From Cephalotrichum gorgonifer (taxonomy: Eukaryota > Ascomycota > Sordariomycetes > Microascales > Microascaceae), in contig ONZQ02000013.1 in the NCBI GenBank assembly GCA_900312665.1, positions 310,001 through 374,000 on the forward strand: a DNA stretch of 64,000 nucleotides, given 5' to 3'. Positions 44,321 to 54,675 of the stretch are shown here, piece after piece. A program made the translations under genes and the position numbers. The first letter of the stretch is position 1, and every line of letters begins with the position of its first letter. Under the pieces are notes generated by a model. It was not told where the DNA came from, did no database searches, and worked only from the letters and a program-made list of their open reading frames with translations.

Positions 44321-44340
44321 GAGGCGCCGTTCGGCGCCTC
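44321..44340. repeat. Perfect GC-rich hairpin (8-bp stem, 4-base loop)
   Basis: GAGGCGCC-GTTC-GGCGCCTC, a perfect inverted repeat in non-coding sequence upstream of the NLR gene. Confidence 0.85.
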
Positions 44341-44523
44341 GCCACATTGAGGCCCCTGCGACTCCGGATATTCGACATTGATACGTCGGGAAGGCGACCT
44401 GTAATAAACGTCAAGAGTCCGCAGTGCATGTCTACAATTTGTGATGTTACATCGCCAACGGGGGTATACTTTTGTACAAGTGGTCGGGCAAGGGTCTCCA
44501 TGTCGGTTAGGCTGGGAGCTTAG

Positions 44524-44552
44524 GCCTTGTGGGTGGTGCTTCCCCACAAGGC
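44524..44552. repeat. Perfect hairpin (10-bp stem, 9-base loop)
   Basis: GCCTTGTGGG and its exact reverse complement CCCACAAGGC enclose nine bases. The right arm overlaps the second copy of the direct repeat CCACAAGGCGAAGC. Confidence 0.85.
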
Positions 44553-45053
44553 GAAGCTGACAACGACATTTAGTGTGTCATACGTGTCACAAGGGTTGTG
44601 GGATGGTCCCCGCTTCTTTCCGTCCTGAAGAGGGTGGGAGGCGAAGGGTGGAAGGTGGGAGTCACAGCCTGGTGGTGTGCCTAGAAGTGTTCCTCCAGGC
44701 AGGTCCAACCCGCTGTCAAAGAACTATTTTCGCGTCAGGCGGGTACGACCATACGAATGTGGGTGGCACGGAAGGCACGGCCCGCCAATGGGGGCGGCTT
44801 CGCCGCCACTGTCAGCTTCCAGCCTAGCGGTTGACCCGTCGCAGTTATTTAGCTTATGGCATGGAAACGGAAGGTAAAAAAGTACAATGGAGCAAGAAGG
44901 ATGACCTATGTACACTGCCTCGGAGGGTCGGCAATATGTACTAACTAGCGTCGATCTATTTACGTTCAGAAGCAATCCGGAAAGGTTTCAATGGGACAAT
45001 AATTGTGAGTCGTCCATGCTCCAGCATTCAACCTTCAACTTTCAAACCCAGGG

Positions 45054-46043
45054 TCATGGCTCATATACATCAAAGAAGTCCGTCGCGCCGAGTCCCTGTT
45101 GGGTCCCTCCTCCGGGAATGTAAATCCTCCCGTCCACCGCCGCCGCCGAAGCTCCATGTCTCGGCAGCTCCATCGGCTCAAGGACTTCCCACTCATCGGC
45201 CTCAGCGTCATACACCTCGACGTCATCAAACACGCCCTTGGTTCCTTCTTCGGGATTCCCCTCGCCTCCGAAAGTGTATAGTTTCGTGCCCACTGGCGCC
45301 GCAGAGAGCCCTCCTCGCGCCGTGGGCATCGTCGCCTCACTGGTACTCCAGCCGCCCTCGAGATTCTCGAGATCGAGTATGAAGACTGTGCTTTTCACAT
45401 TCTCCGCGCCTGAATACCTCCCGCCTAAGACGTAGAACTTCCCGTCGATGACGGCTCCGCCCCCGTGGTCTCTCGGTTCGGGGATATGCCTTGCTTTCTC
45501 TGGGACCTCGAGCCATTCTCCTGCCGAGATGTCGAAGACACTCACGTCGTCCAAGCTCGTACTCCTACTGGGTATCCCACCAGCGAGATACACCTTGTCC
45601 CCATAAACACCCATCACTGCGGCTCCCCTTTTGACCTCTTCCGGCATGGGCTCGAGGCCCTCCCACGTATCCGCCTCGGGGTCGTACCGGAAGGAATCCC
45701 CCACAGCAGGCCGGTTGGTCTCAGCACTCAACCCGCCCAAAACATAGATGCTCCCGTTAACCGCCACGGCATTGATATGGTTCAAGGGAATAGGCAGGGA
45801 TGCAACCTGGGTCCAAGCATCGGCCGTTATGTTGTATAGGAGGACATTATCCGTCGTTTCGCTGCTCTGGACGATCCCGCCTAAGACGGCGAGGAGGGAG
45901 TCAGACAGTGCGACTGTGGTGTGTTCTTGGAGGGTCCCGCCCACTGGAATGGGAGCGAGGGTGCTCCAGGAGCCACTTTGGGAGGAGGCGCCGGGGAGAG
46001 CTCCGGCGAGAATTGTGGTTAGGAATGCTTTGAGGGATACCAT
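45054..46043 (-). CDS. Secreted Kelch-repeat protein
   Basis: Single exon, 329 residues. The signal peptide is MVSLKAFLTTILAGALPGAS, followed by SQSGSWSTL. Six Kelch blades are readable through their double-glycine strands: LAVLGGIVQ, YVLGGLSAE, YLAGGIPS, YVLGGRYS, YTFGGEGN and YIPGGGTQ. Each has the downstream Tyr/Trp spacing, for example FRYDPEADTWEGLEPMP and VFDISAGEWLEVPE. Six blades make a complete beta-propeller with no extra domain, so a binding role is more likely than catalysis. The lack of a copper-oxidase C-terminal domain argues against galactose oxidase. It lies upstream of the NLR gene in the same orientation, about 1.1 kb away. Confidence 0.88.
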   Translation of the reverse strand: MVSLKAFLTTILAGALPGASSQSGSWSTLAPIPVGGTLQEHTTVALSDSLLAVLGGIVQSSETTDNVLLYNITADAWTQVASLPIPLNHINAVAVNGSIYVLGGLSAETNRPAVGDSFRYDPEADTWEGLEPMPEEVKRGAAVMGVYGDKVYLAGGIPSRSTSLDDVSVFDISAGEWLEVPEKARHIPEPRDHGGGAVIDGKFYVLGGRYSGAENVKSTVFILDLENLEGGWSTSEATMPTARGGLSAAPVGTKLYTFGGEGNPEEGTKGVFDDVEVYDAEADEWEVLEPMELPRHGASAAAVDGRIYIPGGGTQQGLGATDFFDVYEP

Positions 46044-47013
46044 TGTGAGCTATCTGCTCCGTCCACTAAGGGGCGGAGTGAGGTCAACGGGGCGAGCGGG
46101 AGCGTAGCAAATCTCGAGTGTCCCGCCTGGGTTTATGGAAGTGGGAGAATAATTCCTTATCCGGCGGCCTGGGGGTTGGGAATCACCGGATAGTAATACT
46201 ACCTGCCCGAGAGCGGGGGCTTGTGTAGTGGGACTGGAATTCTTGGCCCGGTACTTTTTCCAAATTATTTACGAGTAATACGAGTAAAGCCGGCCCAGTG
46301 ATCGTCAGGTATGACTGGCGCAAGTACCAACATCTGGGACCATCCGGTTCCTATGCTGACCGCCACTTAGTAATGGTAAGACTGGGAAACGGATAGGACA
46401 CACGGCGTCGGGTTTCCAGCCTCTTTCTAGACCATTACGGGTAGGAAGGACGCTCAGTTTCGATTTGTATTTTCTCGGGGTATGAATTCGGGAGAAATAA
46501 ACGCCAAGAAGTGACGAAGGGCAAGCTCCCAAGGAAGAAGAAAAATAATAAAAGAATATGTAACCAGATCCTGCGGAGATACGCAAGTTGTCTGACGTCT
46601 CTAAAGTGGGCTGTCCATCGCTCCGTATGTACCTACCTCCGGCTTCAGCTCCGGCCGCAACCCGGTGGCAGACATCGTCCATTGCTACAAATGAAGCCGC
46701 TAGAATAGCGACCAAGTGATCCGGAAAAAGTGGGGTCCTGGCCCCACCAGGACCGCCCGACGACGCCCCACCCCGCCGAGCTCCGGACACCAGGGCCAAC
46801 CGGACATGGATTCCCGCGCAGACCAACCAAGGAAAGATCTCTCACGTGAACTTCGTCTACTATCTCAGCTTTTCCCAGATATAGAGATTACGGTTCCCTT
46901 CTAGCTGCGGGCACTAATTTCAGGAATGTGTATTGATAGTAAGAAATACAGGAAGACACCTCCACTTCCTTCCCTTTTCCACGAACTTTGACACCCGCTA
47001 TCCTTCGACAAGT
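46044..47013. other. Intergenic between Kelch gene and an unrecognised gene
   Basis: 970 bases containing the Kelch promoter. A TCACGTGA palindrome occurs at 46842-46849, but no gene start sits near it in a useful orientation. Frames up to 173 codons show no domain. Nothing else seen. Confidence 0.4.
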
Positions 47014-48012
47014 TCAGGCATGAAACGAAGAAAGATAGTTCCAAACAACGCCCGACCAGCAAATTACAGCAGCCGTTCCGGCGGCACATAACAGCGCCTG
47101 CTCGACGGGCGATACTCCCTGGGGCGCAGCCTCCGCAGGAGCATCAAGGTTTCCACCGCACCCAGCACAGCGATGGTCATAAGGGTCCAAAGACTGCCGC
47201 CAGCTTTCTCCATACATGTCCCAAGATCTATCACTTTCGGCGTCCCTCCGTCCCCCACGGTGGAAGGGCCCGGGCCAGAATCGAGACCCGGTGGCATAAT
47301 CCTCGAGACAGGGCGCGCAGAGGCGCGGCCCCACGGGTGCCCGCGGGCTCGGGGGTCCGCGGGCACCAGAGGCCACGCGGCGGGGGTGTGGGAATGAGGA
47401 GCCACCCGCTGGACCGGCAGACTCCCACAAGCTTCTCGGTTCATACTGGGAACTGGATAGCCTGGGCTCTTGGCGGCTGCTAGACTTCCCAGAAATCCCG
47501 TTGCTACAGTCACTGTCGGAGTCACGTAGAGTTCCCGTGCCTTGTTGGCAGATGCAGTTTCCCCTTTCGTGCATCTGTGGATAATCCATACGCCCCCAGT
47601 CCCCAGAGTGTTCCATCAACGCGATGTGGTATCGCCGCCTCAGCTGGCCGTGAGACTTCGTCGTTGGACGGCCGGTGAAATCAAAGGGGTGAAAGGTCAT
47701 GATTGGCTTCGCCACAGTCTCCGGGGGCTGATTGGAGAAGTACGCCGCCGCGTCGCCGAGTGATAATATGGGGGCTGACTGTTTCAGGCGCGGGATATCG
47801 ACTCTAAGACCAAGGCGCTGGCGCAGACGGTCGTTCCTCGTGAGGGCCCCCGGACGGGGCGTAGGAATGGGGGATGGAGGTGCGGCGGGGCGATCCATCA
47901 TAGCCCATACTTCGTTTGTAAAAGCTAACCACTGCGGTGGCATGAATACATTGTCAGAGCCTCCCTCTTGCGTGTCCGGGCCCAGGAGCGTTTCGTCGTC
48001 TGTGGATGTCAT
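47014..48012 (-). CDS. Unrecognised protein with CxxC pairs and a C-terminal membrane segment
   Basis: I do not recognise this gene. From the first ATG of the frame (48010-48012) it encodes 332 residues; the frame stays open 45 bases further upstream without an ATG, so an upstream exon is possible. The N-terminal third is acidic then Pro-rich, with QWLAFTNEVWAMMDRPAAPP and RNDRLRQRLGLRVDIPRLKQ. The middle is Ser/Gly/Arg-rich and probably disordered. Three Cys-x(1-2)-Cys pairs (CIC in GNCICQQG, CAPC, CAGC) may bind a metal. One hydrophobic segment near the end (ALLCAAGTAAVICWSGVVWNYL region) could anchor the protein by its tail. It is divergent from the next gene. An open frame of this length with family-like islands supports a real gene, but only moderately. 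Confidence 0.5.
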   Translation of the reverse strand: MTSTDDETLLGPDTQEGGSDNVFMPPQWLAFTNEVWAMMDRPAAPPSPIPTPRPGALTRNDRLRQRLGLRVDIPRLKQSAPILSLGDAAAYFSNQPPETVAKPIMTFHPFDFTGRPTTKSHGQLRRRYHIALMEHSGDWGRMDYPQMHERGNCICQQGTGTLRDSDSDCSNGISGKSSSRQEPRLSSSQYEPRSLWESAGPAGGSSFPHPRRVASGARGPPSPRAPVGPRLCAPCLEDYATGSRFWPGPFHRGGRRDAESDRSWDMYGESWRQSLDPYDHRCAGCGGNLDAPAEAAPQGVSPVEQALLCAAGTAAVICWSGVVWNYLSSFHA

Positions 48013-48817
48013 TTCGCTAGCATGGAGTTCCTCGAAAAGGTCTACTATAGTTGACAAGAAGGCATCCAGAGGGAGGAATTATGAATCCAACCGCAGATGG
48101 TGGCTATTCTCTTCCATCACTTATATGGATTTCAGAGAAGCAATACGTCTGCTTTGTTGTCCTTTCACATCTCGTGAATAAGGGAAATTCCGCGACGATT
48201 TGATATCATATTGAAACGAAGGCTGCCTTTAATTGAGAGGCGAGATCCCTGGATCTCTCCCAAACAATTATTCTTGTTTTAAATACACCGGTCTATGCTT
48301 GTTAGCGGTAATTTTCCACTCCTTTCGTCTTCTTGGGAAGTGAATACCAACCCGGACAACCTCCCCGACTGCCATTCTCGATGCCGCCTCTTTGTTTTTG
48401 ATACTTTTCCCAAACTGCCTAGTACCTTAAAAGTCCCCCCACAAAGGAGATATAGATAGGCATAAGTAGTTCTGGCCTCCGTTGTTCCGGTCCATCGACC
48501 TTTATGCGCGTAGTTACCCCTACATCCTCTCGTCAGTTCTCGAATTTTGACATCGTTTCCGCATCACAATGTTTCTCAATACTCATTATGTCTAGGAGGT
48601 TAAAGACGATATATAAGGCACCCTCGTTCCCGTCAAACTCGAAACATTATTCCTCACATCTTCCACAGATCATATCTTCTGCACATCTTCCGCACGCCAG
48701 AGACTTACTAGCGCCAGGATAGCGACCAAGGTAAGTAAGTTAACCATCCCCATTATCAAGCGTCAATATCTCCTTCGACCCTCTTCTACGCCCTAAATCT
48801 CAAGCAGGCAACCCACC
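48013..48817. promoter_or_regulatory. Divergent promoter region with TATA box and 5' UTR intron for the 48818 gene
   Basis: Between two divergent unrecognised genes. On the plus strand a TATATAAG box lies at 48610-48617. Then comes a likely 77-base leader intron at 48731-48807 (GTAAGT donor, CAG acceptor), and the ATG is 11 bases after it in an ideal CCACCATGG context. Confidence 0.5.
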
Positions 48818-49684
48818 ATGGGACTCGACAGTGTGCCCCCCATGTCGAAGTTCATCGACGCCAGCCGCAGTACAGGTGGGATGCCGGTCAGCCTCCAAAA
48901 GGAACGGTCCGACATGGCCATGAAGTCTCTCAATAGCCTCGCCGCGTCAGCCTTCGAGCTCGATATGCGCGTCCCCTTCCCCTCGGACGACATCGTCTCA
49001 CTCGCGACCCGGCAACAGGTGGATCTCGAGAAGCTCCGCCATGCCGTCGCCACTTCCTCGCTATCGCACGACGAGCTCAACGTCCGCGTGGTGGCCCAGA
49101 TGAAGACCCTTGCTGAGCGGCTCGAGACATTCGCGACCCTGGTCGCGACCGACTGTAGCCTGAAGCTCCACTGCGAATGCCAGATGCCGATGCGCCTGCC
49201 GTACCAGGACCCGGCCGTCCCATTCATGGACGCGACGGATGTCATCCGGCAGAAGAGCGTCCTAGACTACGTGAACACCCACCTAGCCTTCATGTTCGGC
49301 GGCCGCACTAGTGACCTGAATCCAGAGCACGAGGCGGCAGGCGTGCGGAGTGCTTGGGACGAGTTGAGCGACCTGTTCAAGGAGTCGTTCGCGCGCGCGC
49401 CAAGGACGGTTGAAGGGTTCATGAAGGAATGGGCCGGACTGTGGAGCTCGGACAAGTTCATGGGTGATCTGCACCTGGAGCTTAGGTGGATGAAGCGGGA
49501 TGCGTATGACCTGGCCGCGGACAAGTTCCACCGGGAGCCCGCGCCGAGGTCGAGGTTCAGGAAGCTCCTCAAGCGAGCTGGGACCAAGCTAACGCGTAAG
49601 CCGGAGGGTTTGCCTAAAGGGGGAGTACTGACGCGCGTCAGGACCCAGTCGAGCGGGATATCAACTAGGTCGGGTAGGCAATAG
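48818..49684 (+). CDS. Unrecognised 288-residue protein
   Basis: I do not recognise this protein. It is a single coding exon with a strong start context, a TATA box about 200 bases upstream and a probable 5' UTR intron, all of which argue for a genuine expressed gene. The translation is mostly helical and evenly amphipathic: MKTLAERLETFATLVATDC, then DVIRQKSVLDYVNTHLAFMF, then AWDELSDLFKESFARAP. A central cluster KLHCECQM could coordinate a metal. The last 50 residues are very basic (SRFRKLLKRAGTKLTRK). There is no signal peptide and no membrane segment. It could be a lineage-restricted cytoplasmic or nuclear protein. Confidence 0.68.
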   Translation: MGLDSVPPMSKFIDASRSTGGMPVSLQKERSDMAMKSLNSLAASAFELDMRVPFPSDDIVSLATRQQVDLEKLRHAVATSSLSHDELNVRVVAQMKTLAERLETFATLVATDCSLKLHCECQMPMRLPYQDPAVPFMDATDVIRQKSVLDYVNTHLAFMFGGRTSDLNPEHEAAGVRSAWDELSDLFKESFARAPRTVEGFMKEWAGLWSSDKFMGDLHLELRWMKRDAYDLAADKFHREPAPRSRFRKLLKRAGTKLTRKPEGLPKGGVLTRVRTQSSGISTRSGRQ

Positions 49685-49755
49685 GTTGGATTAAATCCCC
49701 TTCTTGTCTTTCTCTCTGGTGCTTCTTCTTTTCTGGAAAGATGTCATTCATGCGT

Positions 49756-49773
49756 TAGTAGTAGTAGTAGTAG
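49756..49773. repeat. (TAG)6 microsatellite
   Basis: Six perfect TAG units in the 3' flank of the unrecognised 48818 gene. Confidence 0.9.
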
Positions 49774-49818
49774 CCTAATCTATCTCTTTCAAAGAGAGAT
49801 GTCTCAAAAATGGAGCGT

Positions 49819-49916
49819 TTCCCACACCGGGAGTCGAACCCGGGTCAAGGCCTCACCTCGTGTACGGGTGTGTACTTCGTGAGAGGGCCCTATGCTGACC
49901 ACTACACCATATGGGA
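49819..49916 (-). tRNA. tRNA-Glu (CUC anticodon) with a 26-base intron
   Basis: Complete cloverleaf on the minus strand. The acceptor stem TCCCATA pairs with TGTGGGA. The D-arm is GTGT..GCAT, the anticodon stem GGGCC/GGCCT has loop CTCTCA plus A, and the T-arm CCGGG-TTCGACT-CCCGG is perfect. The intron (49854-49879) sits after position 37, the canonical nuclear location, and leaves a 72-base tRNA, normal for tRNA-Glu. The anticodon read is CTC. Confidence 0.93.
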
Positions 49917-51706
49917 TCCTTTATTGGTCGTATCTCGTTTGGATCGGATAAGAGTGGTCATTCTGGGCGGGTGTAGTTCGCTCCTTCCTCTCTTGGGCCT
50001 TCAGTGTGTTGTGGTGGGTGGCGAGGCGGGAGTAGGGAAGGCACGACCACTGCCAGGAGCCGGGCAGGAGCAAACCATGTGGGGAGCCAGGTAGCCGCGC
50101 CGGTGAGCCAAGCCAGATCTAACCCACTTCTACCGGAAACGGAAGGGGCGATATATGTCCGTTTCGAATCTGTGGTGCCGCTCGACCTGCCTAGATAAAG
50201 CAATGCTAAAAACCAAAAGGATCTGCTACCCGTGACCCCCTACAAACAGTTCGGCTTTACCCCCCTTCTCCCTTCAGATCCTGCTCATCATCCGCCTTCT
50301 CTGCCGGGGAGGTACAAACCGTAACGACACCTCCGTCGCGATCCCCGGCGCCTGGATCTCGTGGTCTAGGTTGCCCATCTTCGGTTCTTTTGACGACCGC
50401 TTCGTTGCTCTCATTCGAGTTGCCGTCGAAGTTGTCGGTGTTAGTCGGGTCCATGTCCTAGTTCCTGACCTTCCTGTGAATGTAGCCGGGTTTGATACCT
50501 GAGTGATGTTTACTTGAAGTACTAATCCCTTATTAGCCGGCGTTGGGTAGTTGTAGCTGATGTCAACTTTGCTTCGGAAGCGACGATGCAGACGAGGGGT
50601 TACAGCACGGGGAAGCATGCGCTCAGAGGCCTAATTGGGCTTCTAAGTCGGCTTTGAAGTCCAATGAGGCCGGTGCCTGCGACGATGCCGCCTCCCGCGT
50701 GAGACAATATCATGATGGCTCCCTTGTCCCTAGCCGTGCAATCACCGCTTCAAAAGGGGGGGGGGTCATCCAGAGTACCCTACACGGAACTTATCAGCGA
50801 CTTGATCCCGTTTGTATCCATGCTCGCTCCAGAAGATTCAGATATGATATCCTTGCATTCCAAGAGGGGGTGGAGAAGCAAGATATGGTCTGGTCGAGTC
50901 GCTTCTAGATTCCGCCATTGCTCATGCGCAGTAAAAAAAAAAAGGCAACGGCCAATTCCGTTAGGCTTACACCCAAGAAGTACATGAGGTACTGTGTAAT
51001 AATGGCCTGTGTTAACGCCAACATTCATGTAACACGGTTCCGATGACCACTCATAAAGGCAGAGTGTGCATTGTTAGTTTGGCCGTCCCCCAAGTTCCAT
51101 GTATCCCAAGGGAACGGCCTCTGTCTCACAGTGTAGGTTTTGTATAGGGGTTAGTTTATGATATATAAAAACGCTCCTCTGCCCGCCCTTTGGGTAAGTT
51201 GTGTAAGTCTGAAAAAAGAATTACATCAAGCTTCAGGTATGAGGAGTAGACTTCATTTACGAGTGCCGACATAGCTGTAGTTGGTATCGCAACTAAACCG
51301 GGGACTATCACGTAGGCATTGAAGTACATGAAGAGAGGAATACAGCCTTGGATGGTGGCTCTCGAGGACTGAACTGGTTTAGTGGGGTGTGGGTTTGGTC
51401 GCCAAGGGTAATAGTGAGTCTGAGCCGAAAACTACCTCTATGGAACATATGTACTCGTACCCGTGAAGCGAAGAACTTGGTTCAAAGCCAAGGGGGGAGG
51501 GGCTACGCTTGCACAATGCCGTAAAACAAAAAAGGGAAGCCAGAATAGCATCGTTGACAGTAGCACAAGAAGTGCATGGAAGGGGGAAAACTGGAGGAAT
51601 TCAAAGAGATCAATATAAAAGGCGAACCTGGAAGGAGGGCTGTAGAAAAGGAAGTAAGGATAAAAAAGAAAGTGACCAGTTCTAAAAAGAAAAAAGATCA
51701 AAAATT
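49917..51706. other. Intergenic between two tRNA genes, 1.8 kb
   Basis: No supported gene. Contains a G-run at about 50756-50766 and an A-rich tract near 50931-50944. Frames up to 114 codons have no domain. Confidence 0.45.
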
Positions 51707-51793
51707 TCTCCCGAACCTGAATCGAACAGGTGACTTTCTGATGAAACCGTACAATTACAGTCAGACGCCATGAACCAACTAGACCATCGGGAG
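51707..51793 (-). tRNA. tRNA-Tyr (GUA anticodon) with a 12-base intron
   Basis: Complete cloverleaf on the minus strand. The acceptor stem CTCCCGA pairs with TCGGGAG, the anticodon stem TCTGA pairs with TCAGA around loop CTGTAA plus A, and the T-arm is ACCTG-TTCGATT-CAGGT. The anticodon read is GTA. The 12-base intron (51743-51754) lies after position 37. Mature length 75, discriminator base A. Confidence 0.94.
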
Positions 51794-53103
51794 TTTGTTG
51801 TTACTACCAGCTTTTCCACATTGGTATATGTAGGACGGAAGTTACGATGTCATTGGCCAGTGAGACATCCACCAGCCTGTCCCAAAGCGGAAGTCCCACC
51901 CTAGTTTTACGCCGTATTACTGGTTGGAGTACACGCAGGATCACTGTGGAGGAAGAATAAGCGATATGCAGGTACTCATGGTCTCTTCTCAGACCTGCGA
52001 TAATATGCATGCACATAACTTGGACCAGTGCTTGTCAGACACATTAACAGCTGATACAAATATGAAGAAGGAAAAGGGTCGTACCCACGCCTCTCCCACT
52101 ATATAGTACCGCCAACGCGCAAAAGGAACGAGCGAGGTCCCCAAAGAATAACGAGATGAAAGGAAAAATAACAAGAGAAAAAAAATAGGGATTGTTCTCT
52201 AAACATGCTCGTACAAATATCCCGATCGGGATCGCCAAGCCCACGCCACGTGCGAATAGGCGGGCCACAGCCAAAGAGGCATCATCGCCATGTGATGGAT
52301 ATTACCTGGGTGACCCGCATAGATGGCGGAAAGGGGCATTCCTGCAGAAAATCTACCAAGCTTTGGTAAGGTTCCCATCTCATTCTCGACTGCCTGTCTA
52401 ATACCTCGTACAAGAGCTCAACTCGATGGACGTCGACGAAGGTAGTCTAGATGCGAGCAAAGTCAACCACCACACATTCCTCAGCTCTCACAAGCTTATT
52501 ATTATCCTCTTCCCCCCTCCCCCCGGCTAAGGCTCGTGAAATCCCTATTACTTCCACCAATAATCTCGAGTCTCACGAACAAGTGGAAAGAACGAGAAGA
52601 ACGAGAACGGCCGAGGAGTAGACAGCAAACAGAGGAAACAGGACAATGGATAATACAAGTGATATCTTCGAGAGAAACAGGTTTTCAATCTTTAATGTTA
52701 TGAAGAAGAAAATGAAAAAAAAGGGGGGAAGATTCAACTCCCCCCCTTTGCTTGCTTGTCCATCTCTCTCCCAAATTATCTCATACGAGGATGAAAATAA
52801 AGCTAATATGGAATGGAAAAAGCTAAGGAGGGGCGTGAAAACGCGACGCGAAGCTGCGAACGAATGTCGAGAAAAATGTTGTTTCCGGTCTACTTTCAAC
52901 ATGTCCTTTCTTTACTCCCCTCCTGCACCCCTCCTTCCCATTTCTTTCCATTTCTTCTCCTCCCATCGCCCCTATGAGAAATACTGGGAGAGAGAGAGAG
53001 AGAGAGAAAGGAGAAATAAATAGGAAAAAGAAAAGTTCGAACCAGAAAGGAGAAGGACTCAAGAGGGGGACACCCGTTTCCCGCAATGACGGCGCTCCTC
53101 CGC
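51794..53103. other. Intergenic, 1.3 kb; 3' flank of the DUF1996 gene
   Basis: AT-richer than the rest, with A-runs and a (GA)10 tract at 52988-53007. The right end is probably 3' UTR of the DUF1996 gene. No supported gene. Confidence 0.45.
52988..53007. repeat. (GA)10 microsatellite
   Basis: Ten GA units just downstream of the DUF1996 stop codon. Confidence 0.9.
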
Positions 53104-54675
53104 TTACTTCTTGACGATGGAACCGCCGAGAGGGAGTGCTTGCAGCCCTGTAAAAACCTCCGTGTTAGCATATATCCAAAAGAAAAAAACCCTTGACCCG
53201 AGGGAAAAAGGAGAAGAGAATGTGGAAAGGGAGAGGGAAGAGGGACAGGGTCGGGGAAAGGCAATAGGGACTTACATCCGTCGACCGGCTCGGGGGCGGC
53301 CTGGGGGATCTTGCAGGCGTTGTACTTCTCGGGGGGCTGGGACGTGAGGCCGGCGGCGGGGCAGTCGCGGTTGAGGTTGCACCCGCTGTCCATGGCCCGC
53401 TGGAGGGTGTCGTCCTTCCAGCCGAAGACGTAGTCACCGTGGGCGGCGGAGCCACTGCGCGTTGTTGGTTAGCTTCCACAGCCATCTCGTGCCTCACCAG
53501 CTTCGCCCCTAATCCATCACCAAGGACAGGTAGGAGATGGGGAAAAGGTGACCATGAGAAATGGGGGGGGGCGGATAACTTACCCGAGGTCCATGGAGTA
53601 GACCAAGTGGTCGGAGCCGTCAGTGGGCCACTGGCTCTGGTCCGAGAAGTCGGTGATGTTCCACATCAGCTCGAACATGACCTGAGGAAGCTTGACGGGG
53701 TGGGTCTGGGGGCACGCGCCGCCGCCGTTGGCGCCGTAGCCCTGGCCGTAGGCAACGTGGGTCCTGTGGTCCACGCTGTCGAGGTTCTTCCCGTCCCAGC
53801 AGCTGCACGGGGTTTCACTCTCGTTAGCTTCAAAACTCTTTCTCTCCGTCCGCGTCTGCCCCTTTCCGGATTCCAACCTGAGGTAAAGAATGGTCAGGGA
53901 GGTTACGGGAGGACTTACGTGGGGAAGATAATGGTCTGGCGGATCATCTTGCAGTTGGGCGACTGGGGGATGGCGACCGTGTCGCTGCCAGAGCAGGGCT
54001 GGGCACCGACGAAGGTGTTCTCATTGGGCGAGGTCCAGCAGCGATGGCAGATGTTGTTCTTGTTGACCTTCGAGTCATCGGTATTACCGGCGTCACCAGC
54101 AATCATGCGGAAACCCTGGAATCTCTTCGTCAGCCAGATGATATCTTACTTAAAACAAAATGGAAAAATCTCCCTGAGCTAGAAGGAGAGGCACGGGCGA
54201 GAATCCCAGTGCCAGGCTAGGCTGGGAGGAAGAGGGAGAAGGAGAGAGGAGGGGAGTTAATCACCTTGGCGAAGGCGGTCGTCCTACCGCTGGGGATATA
54301 GTACACGTCAAGACCTCCGTCGTTGATCAGCTTGCCCTGGGGGCCACCGTTGCCCGTCTGCGGGACACGCTGGTACATGCCGTCCTTGTTCTTGAAGAAC
54401 ATGACCGCGGTCCAGTAGTTGGACAGATCCTCGTTGAAGGAGCAGGACGTGCACGTCGATTGGCTGACAAGGTCGTGGTCGGCCGGGTCCATGGTGATGT
54501 TGAACGAGTTACCGCCAACGATCTGGTGGAGATGGGGGGTGTAGAGCATCCCCGGGTTGACGATGGGGTCAACGCGGTCGACGACGAGCTGCGAGCACGC
54601 GAACCGCAGCATGTTCTGTCCGGCAACGGTCTGCGCCAGGAGCGCGGCCGTGGCGAGGGAGAGTTGTTGCTTCAT
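53104..54675 (-). CDS. Secreted DUF1996 protein
   Basis: Fungal extracellular protein of the DUF1996 family; biochemical role unknown. Five exons: 54675-54265, 54115-53919, 53802-53584, 53454-53276 and 53147-53104, giving 349 residues. The signal peptide MKQQLSLATAALLAQTVAG is followed by the diagnostic NMLRFACSQLVVDRVDPIVNPG region. Further family blocks are HLHQIVGGNSFNITM, YWTAVMFFKNKDGMYQRVP, DVYYIPSGRTTAFAKGFRMI, the exon junction rebuilding TCWDGKNLDSVDHRTHVAY, and HGDYVFGWKDDTLQRAMD near the end. Several cysteines (CTSC, CHRC and others) probably form disulphides. The protein stops at a short tail with no GPI signal or carbohydrate-binding module. A TATA-like element (cttata, minus-strand TATAAG) lies at 54881-54886, about 206 bases upstream. 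Confidence 0.93.

Larger units (their letters stand above)
43945..45053. other. Intergenic upstream of the NLR, rich in hairpins and short repeats
   Basis: 1.1 kb with no supported gene. It holds a perfect 8-bp stem with loop GTTC (44321-44340), a perfect 10-bp stem with 9-base loop (44524-44552), and a 14-base direct repeat CCACAAGGCGAAGC at 44253-44266 and 44544-44557. A 15-mer TACTTTTGTACAAGT at 44467-44481 also occurs beside the assembly gap. This looks like a small non-autonomous element or decayed repeat. Confidence 0.5.

Noticed and set aside
45054..46043. Galactose-oxidase reading of the Kelch protein
   Set aside because: Only the propeller is present; the C-terminal domain with a copper ligand and the expected length are missing.
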